Shown piece after piece: positions 1-8,065 of a stretch of 64,000 bases of DNA. The notes under the pieces were generated by a model. That model was not told where the DNA came from and did not search any database. It worked only from the letters and a program-made list of their open reading frames with translations. Origin of the DNA: Sphaerimonospora thailandensis (GTDB lineage Bacteria; Actinomycetota; Actinomycetes; Streptosporangiales; Streptosporangiaceae); the NCBI RefSeq assembly GCF_016863115.1, contig NZ_BOOG01000011.1:124001-188000 (forward strand), written 5' to 3'. A program made the position numbers and the translations under genes. Position 1 is the first letter of the stretch; each line of letters starts with the position of its first letter.

Positions 1-3000
1 CGGCGCTCGGCCAGCTCCACTCCGAGCGACACGACATGCGTGGAGCCGCGCCACACCGCCTTCGGTGGGGCCGCCGCGGGCCTGGCCGTACGGTGATCGG
101 CGACGAAACCGAACTCTGGCACGTAGTATTCGCGCAGCGTTCCCCGGCCGGCAGCGCCGCACGCCGGGCAGGCGACTTCCAGGGTCTCGTCGCCCTCCCG
201 GTAGTGCTGACATTCCCGGCAGACCGTGTAGAAGCGGCTGATCAGCTCGCGTCCGGGCAGCCGATAGACGCCCGCCGAGCGCCACAGCACCCCGCCCGCC
301 ACGACCTCCGCCCCCGGGGCGTACTCGTAGATCGCCGTGGTCAGGTCGCGTGACAGCTCGAGGCGGGCCCCGACCTGGCTGTCACAGTGCGCGGTGCGCA
401 GCTCGACCGTGTCCACCGGAAAGCCGTACTTGGGCAGGACGTTCCGGTTGGCCAGGTACCCGATGAGAGACCGCCTGGTCAGCGTGTTCACGGTCCGTTC
501 GAACCGGGCGGCCAGATCGCTGCGCCGCTGCTCGAAGGCGGCCGTCCGCCGTTCCTCGAACGTCTCCACGTCCTGGCCGAGCTCCAGGCGCACCTTGTCC
601 AGGTGATCGCACAGCTCCAGCGCCCACACGCCCTCGCCCACCCCGAGCTCGGCCTGCGCGGCCGGGGGCAGCACGGCACGCAGCGAAGCGGTCACCTGCG
701 ATGGGATCGGGGACAGGAAGCGCCGCACCCGCTCCGGGCCGTCGCCGAGGAAGAAGTCGCCCGCCGTCTTCCACACCGTGCCCGAGGTCTGCTTCGTGTG
801 CCGGAAGAAGGCCGCCAGCGCCACCGAGTGCGCGTGCCTGCGGTCGATCCGCGCGTTGCCGAGTGGCACGTACGGCGCCCGCAGCCGTCCGGCGATCATC
901 GTCTCCGGCTCCTGGTAGCGCGACAGGTCGTGGGAGCGGCGCTGGGCATAGGTGACCACCAGCGCGGCCGAGTCCGCGCGGCGGCCCGCCCGTCCGGCCC
1001 GCTGGATGTAGTTCGCCGTGCTCGGCGGCATGTTGCGCAGCAGCACCGCGCTCAGCTCGCCCACGTCGACGCCCAGCTCGAACGTCGTGGAGCACGACAG
1101 CACGTTCACCTCGCCGCGGACGAAGCGCTGCTGGATATCGGCCGCCTCCAGGCTCGTCCACTGCGCGGTGTGCTCCCTCGCGACCAGCGGCGCGGGCGAC
1201 ATTTCCTGATAAAGGGCCCGATAGTGATCAGAATCGTCCAGTACGGCGGGGCGCAGCGTCCCGGAACAGCCCATCGTGGGGCAGACCCCGCGCAGTGAGA
1301 CCGCGGTGATCCGGCGGCACAGATCACAACGATGGATGGCGGGATCGGCCGACAGCACCAGCCAGGTGTGGTCCACCTGGTACACCTGACCCAGCTTGGG
1401 CAGCGCTGCCGCGGTCAGCCAGCCGTCACGGTGGGCGGACAGGAAGCGCCAGCAGCCGTCGAGCACCCGCCTGGCGTCGATGTCCGGACCGAAGAGGCGG
1501 CGGAGGTAGTCGAGGCGACGGTTGGCTCCCTTGGTCGGCAGCCAGCTCAGCACCTTGAGCTTCGCCTCGGAGCCGTCCCTGCGCACGTGGATCGGGCCGC
1601 GCCGCGGATCGAAGATCTCATCACGCGGGTCGACCTCCTCCGGCATGCTCAGCACGCCCTGCTGCCGCAGCGAGCCGGCCAGCTCGCCCAGCAGCAGCCA
1701 CGACTCCTCGGCCGTGAGCCCCAGATCCAGCAGCGGCTCCGGGGCGGCCCAGGCGGGATCGACGTCGAGGGCGACGCGCATCAGGCCCACGCCCTCCAGG
1801 GACTGCCGCTCGTCCAGGGCGACCAGCTCGCGCAGCACCCAGCGGGCCACCTCACGCCGCCGCTGCTGCCGCGAGTCGCGCCGCTGGAAGACGCCCGCCT
1901 CGGTCGCCGCCCTCGCCGTCTCCTCGATCAGGTCGTCCACCGTCGCCGTGGCATCCCTGGCGGTGGCCCGGCGCAGACCCGTGAGGATCAGGCCGCGCCG
2001 CTGGATGGCGGCGTGACTCGACTCCAGATATGGCGCGAAGAACGCCGCCGCCTGTCTGCTGTCACTGAAGGCCAGCAGCTTGCGGCCGCCGCCCGGCCGG
2101 TCCGCGTGCTCCTCGGCGGACGGCAGCGCCTGGTAGAGGGTGCTCGCCAGCACGGCGGCCGACGCCTCGTTGCCGCTCTCGAACTGCCGGATCATCCCGG
2201 CGCCGCGGGCGCCACAGGCCAGGCACCCGCTCGGAGCCCCCGCTCTCGTGGTCAGCCGCCGTACGGCCCGCCGAGCGTCCGCCGCGCCGCAGCGGCACCG
2301 CGGCTCCTTTTCAGCCGTCCCTTCGGCCTGGTTGTGCGAGGTCTCGCGCAGCGCGCCGCACCGGCCGCACAGGAACGCGTCCACGGCGGTGGTCTCCGGA
2401 GCCTCCGCGAGCAGTTCGTCGTCCTCGTCGGTCACCTCCGGCGCGCCGTCGCCGAGAAGCAGCCAGACCCGGGCCTCCTCCCGGGTGAGGCGCGGGGAGA
2501 AGACCTCGCCGCCACCCGAGGACTCGATAGCGCCGATCAGGTGGACGGCCCCGCAGCGCTTGCACGCCGCGAACTCGAACATCGTCCCCGCGCATCCGGG
2601 GGTCGTGCAGACCTCATGGCGCCCGAGCGACACGTGCGGGCCGAGCAGGCAGGTGAACGCGCCCTCGGTGGCCCGGACGAACAGGTGGTAGCGGGCCGAC
2701 AGCACCGGCCTGCCCCCGTGATGAAGCCGCCCGCCCAGCGCGACCAGGGCCGTCAGGGCGAGCTCGTCCCCGTCGAAGAGGGCCGCCGCCAGCTCGGCGA
2801 AACCGCGTGGGCCGCCCGACAACATGCCGCGGAGCGTGGCCATGGTGTGCTCGTGGGCCAGTGCCGTGCCTGCCATGCCGGCCGCGTCTGCCGCGTCTGC
2901 CGCGTCTGCCGCGTCTGCCGTACCGGCCGTGCCGCTGGCATCGGCCTCGCCGTACCCTCCGCCCGCATGGGCCGCCAGCTCCTTCTCCGGAGCGGCGCAG

Positions 3001-4061
3001 GCCGCCAGCTCGCGGTAGTCCGCCGCGGTGAGCGGCCCCCAGAACGGCCCGCGCGGCATGTCCACCCGGCTTGCCCCGACCAGGTCCTGGCGGCCGGGGT
3101 CGCCGGGCACCCACTCGAACGGCGCGTCGAACAGCTTGCCGGCGAAATCCATCACCGCCTCCGGCCGGTCGCCGACCGTGGCGCTGGTGGCGATGCACCG
3201 CAGGTCGCGGCCCGGCGCGACCCGGTCACGCAGCCGGCGCAGCAGCATCCCGAGCTCCTCGGCCTTCGCGCCGTCGTAGACGTGCGCCTCGTCCAGCGCG
3301 ACGAACCGCCACGTCGACCCGTCACCCGATCCATCAGCTGGGGGCGTCTCGAACAACTCCAGGTCGGCCGGGCGGAGCAGCAGATATTCCAGCATCGCGT
3401 AGTTGGTGACCAGCAGGTGCGGCGGGGCCGCGCGCATCTCCTCGCGGCTCAGCAGCTCGTTCGGCAGCCGCTCGGCCCCCGGGTTGAGCTCCTCGAACAG
3501 TGCCGCGCCCTGGGCGGCACGCTCGGGGGTGTCACCCGTGTAGCGGCCGAACGTGATGTACGGCACGGCGGCCAGCAGCTCGCGCAGCCGTTTGAGCTGG
3601 TCGTTGGCGAGCGCGTTCATCGGGTAGAGCAGCAGGGCTCGCACGCCCGGGCCGAGTCTCCCCCGTGAGCGCTCGGCGGCCAGCGCGTCCAGGATCGGCA
3701 GCAGGAAGCTCTCGGTCTTGCCGGACCCGGTCCCGGTGGCCACGACCAGGTTTCGCCCGGCGGCGGCCTTGCGCAGCGCCTGCTCCTGATGGAGGTAAAG
3801 CGGCCGGTCCAGGGGGAGCGCGGGACCGCCGAGCTGCGCGAAGGCGGGGTCCAGCACCCCCTCGGAGAGCAGCTCGCGCAGCGTGGCCCCGGTCTGGTAC
3901 GGCGGGGTCGCCTCCAGCAGCGGACCCTTGCTGAGCAGTGGGCTGGTCGCGATCTGCTCGGCCAGCGCCGCGCCGATCGCCGGGTCGCGCACCGGCAGCA
4001 GCGAGCTCAGATACCGCCGGTAGGCTCCGGTGATGCGCGCACTGGTCTCCAAAGGGTCCAC
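1..4061 (-). CDS. Large DEAH-box helicase with zinc clusters (partial, C-terminus off window)
   Basis: Superfamily 2 ATP-dependent nucleic-acid helicase, at least 1353 residues, still open at the left edge. The reverse strand reads one continuous frame with Walker A GTGSGK (Lys115), the DEAH box (257-260), motif III TSAT (near 292) and motif VI QRAGRAGRR (near 1020). Between the RecA lobes and near the visible C-end are CxxC pairs (for example CKRCGA, CGRCGA, CRECQH, CPACGA) that suggest several zinc-binding knuckles, the last resembling the DUF1998 region of MrfA/DrmA/DruE-type helicases. The GTG start at 4061 is preceded by GGAG; the frame closes at a stop at 4124. It lies 60 bases after the 728-residue gene in the same frame and direction, so the two are probably co-transcribed. 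Family knowledge: such helicases occur in DNA repair (MrfA) and in anti-phage systems. Which one applies here is not decidable without the missing end. Confidence 0.88.
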   Translation of the reverse strand, partial: MDPLETSARITGAYRRYLSSLLPVRDPAIGAALAEQIATSPLLSKGPLLEATPPYQTGATLRELLSEGVLDPAFAQLGGPALPLDRPLYLHQEQALRKAAAGRNLVVATGTGSGKTESFLLPILDALAAERSRGRLGPGVRALLLYPMNALANDQLKRLRELLAAVPYITFGRYTGDTPERAAQGAALFEELNPGAERLPNELLSREEMRAAPPHLLVTNYAMLEYLLLRPADLELFETPPADGSGDGSTWRFVALDEAHVYDGAKAEELGMLLRRLRDRVAPGRDLRCIATSATVGDRPEAVMDFAGKLFDAPFEWVPGDPGRQDLVGASRVDMPRGPFWGPLTAADYRELAACAAPEKELAAHAGGGYGEADASGTAGTADAADAADAADAAGMAGTALAHEHTMATLRGMLSGGPRGFAELAAALFDGDELALTALVALGGRLHHGGRPVLSARYHLFVRATEGAFTCLLGPHVSLGRHEVCTTPGCAGTMFEFAACKRCGAVHLIGAIESSGGGEVFSPRLTREEARVWLLLGDGAPEVTDEDDELLAEAPETTAVDAFLCGRCGALRETSHNQAEGTAEKEPRCRCGAADARRAVRRLTTRAGAPSGCLACGARGAGMIRQFESGNEASAAVLASTLYQALPSAEEHADRPGGGRKLLAFSDSRQAAAFFAPYLESSHAAIQRRGLILTGLRRATARDATATVDDLIEETARAATEAGVFQRRDSRQQRRREVARWVLRELVALDERQSLEGVGLMRVALDVDPAWAAPEPLLDLGLTAEESWLLLGELAGSLRQQGVLSMPEEVDPRDEIFDPRRGPIHVRRDGSEAKLKVLSWLPTKGANRRLDYLRRLFGPDIDARRVLDGCWRFLSAHRDGWLTAAALPKLGQVYQVDHTWLVLSADPAIHRCDLCRRITAVSLRGVCPTMGCSGTLRPAVLDDSDHYRALYQEMSPAPLVAREHTAQWTSLEAADIQQRFVRGEVNVLSCSTTFELGVDVGELSAVLLRNMPPSTANYIQRAGRAGRRADSAALVVTYAQRRSHDLSRYQEPETMIAGRLRAPYVPLGNARIDRRHAHSVALAAFFRHTKQTSGTVWKTAGDFFLGDGPERVRRFLSPIPSQVTASLRAVLPPAAQAELGVGEGVWALELCDHLDKVRLELGQDVETFEERRTAAFEQRRSDLAARFERTVNTLTRRSLIGYLANRNVLPKYGFPVDTVELRTAHCDSQVGARLELSRDLTTAIYEYAPGAEVVAGGVLWRSAGVYRLPGRELISRFYTVCRECQHYREGDETLEVACPACGAAGRGTLREYYVPEFGFVADHRTARPAAAPPKAVWRGSTHVVSLGVELAER

Positions 4062-4071
4062 GCGGGCTCCG

Positions 4072-4109
4072 TTCGATGCTTGGCAGGTACTTCGATGCTT
4101 GGCAGGTAC
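4072..4109. repeat. Perfect 19-bp tandem duplication between the two helicase-operon genes
   Basis: Two adjacent identical 19-base units (4072-4090 and 4091-4109; each starts TTCGATGCTT) fill most of the gap between the stop of the 728-residue gene and the helicase GTG start. The unit nearer the helicase lies just outside its ribosome binding site. A recent slippage duplication is likely; copy number could alter the spacing between the genes. Confidence 0.9.
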
Positions 4110-4121
4110 TCGGTCAGGGGC

Positions 4122-6308
4122 TTACGGGGTGGTCGCAGGGCCGGGGTTCGCGCAGACGAGTGGGTCCGGCGGCCAGTTCGGGCCGGTCCACGGATCCGGT
4201 ACGGCCAGCCGTACGTGCAGCGAACCGGCGGCGGCCAGTCGTCGCGGCAGCGTCAGCACCCCGTGCGGCGGCACCGGCACGATCTCGGCGGAGCCCCCGT
4301 CCAGGTCGCAGCCCGGGCGGATCTCGGCCACCAGGCCCTCCAGCCACACCAGGTCCGTCAGGAGCAGCCGATCCCCGAGATGCGTCACACCGGAGACGGC
4401 GCCGGCCGGCCGGACGTACGCCACCGGCACGTCAGGCGGGAGGATCAGGTCGGCGCCCTGACAGGCGGTGACCGTGTCGAGCGCCCGCCGCAGGCTGTAG
4501 CGGCCCCGGGCCGAAGGGGTCAGCTCCTGGACGGCGCGGCCGTCGGCCCGAACCTCCAACGGGCCGGCCTCGGCGCCGTCGATCCGCAACCACTCGATCG
4601 TCTCGAGTTCCTCCACGGCCAGGCGGAGCGGGCTCGCCCGCCATTCGTGACGATCGGTGGCGACGCGCATGTGCGGCGGGGTGAGGACGAGCCGTGTGCC
4701 GCCATAGGTGAACACGTGCGCGGTCTCGTCGGCGGCGAAACTCAGCGTGGCGTTCCCCTCGGACCCGCTGATGTGGGCCCTCGCCGGCGCCAACCCGTCC
4801 GGGGCCAGCGGCCGCGGTTGCGGATCGTGCCGTACGGCCAGGCCTCCGGCGACCATGACCTTCCTGCGGGAGGCGAGCCCGATCGGCCCGCGCACCATGA
4901 CGGTGATCTCGCCGACCCCATCCCACAGATCAGTGATCTCGACGGGCTCGCCTGGTGTGAACGAGTCGCGGAAGACGGACCGCCCGGCCTGCCGTACCTC
5001 GACGGACCAGGTCAGCCCGCCACCGGGAAGCCAGACGGAGACACCGGTGAAGACCGGGGCGTCATCGGGAGTGGTGACACCGGTGATCGCCGCGCCCGTG
5101 CGCACACGCGGACGGTCCTTGCCGCGGATCTGGCGACGCGGCCCCCCTGATCCGGCTGCTCCGCCGTGGGAGTCACTCAGCGCGATCCACGTGGCCTGCC
5201 CGGGGGAGATCTGGACCAGTCGCCAGCCGGACCAGCCGACCGGCGGCGGGCTTTCCACGATGATCCGCAACGGTCCGTCCGCCGTCGGTTCCCGGTCCTT
5301 TGGAAACATGCACCACACGGCGTCGGCGGGCAGCGAACGACCGGGAGGAAGATGACGGCCGTCCTCGGTGAAGACCAGCAGCGGGTCGGCTGGATCGACG
5401 ATGTCCAGCCGGATCTCGCGGGTCCCGGCACGCCAGCTGACGCGGGCCGACCGAGTGGGTCGGACGATCGGGACGAGGTCGCCGGGCCGGACGTCGATCG
5501 TCTCTTCGCCGGTGCCGGTGCCGGTGCCGGTGCCGGTGTCGGTGTCGGTGTCGATGGTCACGGCCGCCGGGCCGATCGCGGCCGGCAGGCGCAGCCGTAC
5601 GCCCTGTCCGAGCGGGGTGAGCAGGAGTTCCGGGCGCTCCTCGTCGGGGGTGGGATCCAGCAGCCGGTCACGGACCAGAGCCCGAGCGTGGTCCATGATG
5701 CGGGCAGGCAGTGTGAGACCCGCCAGATCGGGTTCTGGGGAACGTAGCCGGTCGAGCAGATCGAGGCAGCGCTCGGCCAGGTCGGCGGCGTAGTCCCCGC
5801 CGTGCTCCAAGAAGCGGCGCACCGGCTCGTCGAGAGCGTCGGACCGGCCGTCCAGTAAGAACCGGAAGAACCCCAGCAGACAGGACGTGGGAACACCCGC
5901 GTGCATCAAGATCTGACTGATGTGCCGATTCGCGCCCGCCTGTTCCGGGAGACGGGGGAGGCCGAGCCGGTGCAGCGCGGACAGGAACGCCTCGCCGAAC
6001 GCGGCGGCATCCGACGTCCTGCCCCGGAAACGGGTGGCCGCCCACCATGAGGGCCAGCAGGACCCCGACCGGTAACCGGTCGCGGCCACGCCCGACAGGG
6101 CCACGACAAGGCAGGCGGGCCAGCGACGGGCGAGCTCGAGATGACGCCCGCGCCGTAGTTCCCGGTACATCTCGCCCAGCGCGCCCGCGGCGGCCTCGAC
6201 CATCGTCTCGTCCGCATTGACCTCGGCCGCCAGCGACACCTGGCCGAGCCGATGCGCCCAGTCCCGCTCCAGCAGATCGAGGAGCGATGCCGCGTGACGG
6301 GTGAACAT
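4122..6308 (-). CDS. Unrecognised 728-aa protein, partner of the helicase
   Basis: I do not recognise the family. The first 270 residues or so look helical and leucine/alanine-rich; the rest (from about residue 290) alternates short beta-type segments and is rich in Trp, Gly, Pro and Val, suggesting beta-sandwich domains. No signal peptide, membrane segment, Walker motif or nuclease signature is evident. A low-complexity Thr/Asp/Gly stretch near residues 253-266 is encoded by a hexanucleotide repeat. ATG at 6308 is used; the same frame opens only 14 codons further upstream (stop at 6351) and has no better start. The gene ends 60 bases before the helicase. A large unknown protein preceding a DUF1998-like helicase recalls two-gene phage-defence architectures such as type III Druantia (DruH/DruE), but that is inference from layout only. 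Confidence 0.72.
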   Translation of the reverse strand: MFTRHAASLLDLLERDWAHRLGQVSLAAEVNADETMVEAAAGALGEMYRELRRGRHLELARRWPACLVVALSGVAATGYRSGSCWPSWWAATRFRGRTSDAAAFGEAFLSALHRLGLPRLPEQAGANRHISQILMHAGVPTSCLLGFFRFLLDGRSDALDEPVRRFLEHGGDYAADLAERCLDLLDRLRSPEPDLAGLTLPARIMDHARALVRDRLLDPTPDEERPELLLTPLGQGVRLRLPAAIGPAAVTIDTDTDTGTGTGTGTGEETIDVRPGDLVPIVRPTRSARVSWRAGTREIRLDIVDPADPLLVFTEDGRHLPPGRSLPADAVWCMFPKDREPTADGPLRIIVESPPPVGWSGWRLVQISPGQATWIALSDSHGGAAGSGGPRRQIRGKDRPRVRTGAAITGVTTPDDAPVFTGVSVWLPGGGLTWSVEVRQAGRSVFRDSFTPGEPVEITDLWDGVGEITVMVRGPIGLASRRKVMVAGGLAVRHDPQPRPLAPDGLAPARAHISGSEGNATLSFAADETAHVFTYGGTRLVLTPPHMRVATDRHEWRASPLRLAVEELETIEWLRIDGAEAGPLEVRADGRAVQELTPSARGRYSLRRALDTVTACQGADLILPPDVPVAYVRPAGAVSGVTHLGDRLLLTDLVWLEGLVAEIRPGCDLDGGSAEIVPVPPHGVLTLPRRLAAAGSLHVRLAVPDPWTGPNWPPDPLVCANPGPATTP
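5511..5552. repeat. In-frame hexanucleotide microsatellite
   Basis: A run of GCCGGT units followed by GTCGGT units inside the 728-residue gene, encoding alternating Thr-Gly and Thr-Asp on the minus strand. Unit changes keep the reading frame, so this would be a linker of variable length rather than a phase-variation switch. Confidence 0.85.
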
Positions 6309-6410
6309 GTGCGGTGCCGAATCCAGGGGTTTGGGGAGGACTTTCCAAGATTACCCACTCGGCCGGGCTACTCGGCCGGGCACCCGCCCGCAGTCGGAAG
6401 ATCGGGCCGG

Positions 6411-7262
6411 TCAGACGTGCAGCTCGCCCGACCAGATGGTGACGGCCTGACCGGCCAGCTCCACCCGGTCGCCCCGCAGCGTGGTCCGGATGGTCCCGCC
6501 CCGCTCGGAGAGTTGCGCGCCGACGAGCGCGTCCCGGCCGGACTTCGCCGACCAGTACGGCGACAGCACGCAGTGGGCGGAACCGGTGACCGGGTCCTCG
6601 GGGACGCCGACCCTGGGAGCGAAGAATCGGGACACGTAATCGGGACGTCCCCCGTTCCTGTTGTCGTCCCTGTCCCCGTCGTCGTCCCCGTCGCCGTCCC
6701 TGTCCCCGTCGTCGGCGGTCGCGGTCACGATGACGCCGCGGGCGTCGACGGCGGCCAGTCGTTCGAAGTCCGGCGCCGCAGACCGTACGGCCTGTGCCGA
6801 CTCGACCTCGACCAGCAGGTCGAACCGGCTGCGCCCGACCCAGACGGGCTTGACCCCCAGCGCCTCGACCAGGCCCTCGGGGGCGTCGACGGCCGTGGCC
6901 CGGGTGGCGGGGAAGTTCATCGCGATCAGCCCGTCGGCGGTCTGCTCGGTGGACAGGACGCCGCTCCTGGTGGAGAACTCGAGCCGGCCGGACCCGCCGA
7001 GGGAGTAGAGAACGTGTGCCGCGGCCAGTGTGGCGTGTCCGCACAGGTCGACCTCGACGGCCGGGGTGAACCAGCGCAGCGGGCGCGGCCCGTCTTCCTG
7101 ATCATCCCTCGGTGCGGGGACGAAGGCGGTCTCCGAATGCCGCATCTCGGCGGCCACCGCCTGCATCCATTCGTCCGGCACGGTCTCGTCCAGCAGGCAG
7201 ACCGCGGCGGGATTGCCACGGAAGGGCCGGTCGGTGAAGGAATCGACGGTGAAGATGCGCAT
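6411..7262 (-). CDS. PhzF-family isomerase/epimerase
   Basis: 283 residues, the usual length for the PhzF/diaminopimelate-epimerase-fold family, which catalyses proton-transfer isomerisations on small metabolites. Seen: the N-terminal FRGNPAAV segment, the catalytic-region RHSETAF with Glu44, DLCGHATLAAAHVL and the C-terminal EDPVTGSAH. An acidic Asp/Gly/Arg insertion (encoded by 6655-6718) interrupts the second half just before the conserved SRFFAP segment and looks like an expanded simple repeat. The start lies 10 bases after the PP2C stop, so it is probably co-transcribed; no good Shine-Dalgarno is visible, suggesting translational coupling. Substrate unknown; nothing ties it to phenazine synthesis here. 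Confidence 0.9.
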   Translation of the reverse strand: MRIFTVDSFTDRPFRGNPAAVCLLDETVPDEWMQAVAAEMRHSETAFVPAPRDDQEDGPRPLRWFTPAVEVDLCGHATLAAAHVLYSLGGSGRLEFSTRSGVLSTEQTADGLIAMNFPATRATAVDAPEGLVEALGVKPVWVGRSRFDLLVEVESAQAVRSAAPDFERLAAVDARGVIVTATADDGDRDGDGDDDGDRDDNRNGGRPDYVSRFFAPRVGVPEDPVTGSAHCVLSPYWSAKSGRDALVGAQLSERGGTIRTTLRGDRVELAGQAVTIWSGELHV

Positions 7263-7272
7263 ACCGCGGATT

Positions 7273-8007
7273 TTAGGAGGAGCCGGCCTCGATGTCGGCG
7301 ACGATGCAGGAGATGTTGTCGGGGCCGCCGCCCTCGTTCGCCAGGTCGATCAGGCGACGCACCGCCTCCTCCGGATCGTCGACCGTCGTCAGCACCTGGT
7401 GCAGCGCCTCCGGATCCAGCACGGCCGTGAGCCCGTCGGAGCACAGCAGATAACGATCCCCCGGGCTGGCGTCCCGCAGCGAGAGGTCGGGATCGGCGGT
7501 GCCGCTGGTCTCGAGAGCCCGCAGCAGCAGCGAGCGGCTCGGGTGCCTGGCCGCCTGATCCGCGCTCATCCGTCCGTCGTCCACCAACGACTGGACCAGC
7601 GTGTGGTCTCTCGTGATCTGGTAGAGGTTCCCCTCGCGCAGCATGTACGCCCTGGAGTCGCCGACGTGCGCGAGCGCGAACCTGTCCTGGCCGTCCCACA
7701 GCATGGCCGTGACCGTCGTGCCCATCCGCTCCATCGCGGGATCACGCTCGGCCAGCTCGCTCAGCCGTCGACCGGCCTCCAGCACCGCGCCTTCGAGGGC
7801 GGCGACGGGGTCCTCGGGCGGCTGGCCGTCTTCCAGAGTCGCCAGAGCACCGATGGCGACCGCACTGGCGACGTCCCCGTGGCCGTGTCCGCCCATGCCG
7901 TCGGCTATGGCGAGAACGCGCTCGCCCACGTGCACCGAATCCTCATTCTTGCTGCGGGAGCGCCCGACATCAGTGCCGGCGGCGTAGCGGATGCGGTTGT
8001 GCGTCAT
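7273..8007 (-). CDS. PP2C-family Ser/Thr protein phosphatase (PstP-like)
   Basis: 244-residue soluble metal-dependent protein phosphatase. Metal-binding motifs are visible: GTDVGRSRSKNED near the N-terminus, ADGMGGHGHGD (first metal Asp), HVGDSRAYM in the middle, CSDGL, and GGPDNIS near the C-terminus. There is no membrane anchor, unlike mycobacterial PstP. It removes phosphates from Ser/Thr in target proteins. The gene heads a minus-strand set with phzF-like and the helicase genes, and is divergent from the methylase-kinase pair, whose kinase is an obvious candidate opponent. The ATG at 8007 sits 58 bases from the methylase start. Confidence 0.93.
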   Translation of the reverse strand: MTHNRIRYAAGTDVGRSRSKNEDSVHVGERVLAIADGMGGHGHGDVASAVAIGALATLEDGQPPEDPVAALEGAVLEAGRRLSELAERDPAMERMGTTVTAMLWDGQDRFALAHVGDSRAYMLREGNLYQITRDHTLVQSLVDDGRMSADQAARHPSRSLLLRALETSGTADPDLSLRDASPGDRYLLCSDGLTAVLDPEALHQVLTTVDDPEEAVRRLIDLANEGGGPDNISCIVADIEAGSS

Positions 8008-8027
8008 AGTTTTGAGTAAACCACTGG

Positions 8028-8065
8028 TTGAATCACTTCACAAGTATGATGCTAGCCTGAGCCTC
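8028..8065 (+). promoter_or_regulatory. Candidate promoter giving a leaderless methylase mRNA
   Basis: TTGAAT (8028-8033) and TAGCCT (8053-8058) are 19 bases apart. A start site seven bases after TAGCCT falls on the A of the ATG at 8066, and no Shine-Dalgarno is present, which fits leaderless translation. TATGAT at 8045-8050 is an alternative -10. Confidence 0.45.

Noticed and set aside
1332-3668. 778-codon plus-strand open frame
   Set aside because: It is antisense to the helicase, whose motifs are clear on the minus strand; the plus product is Gly/Arg/Pro-rich noise typical of high-GC shadow frames.
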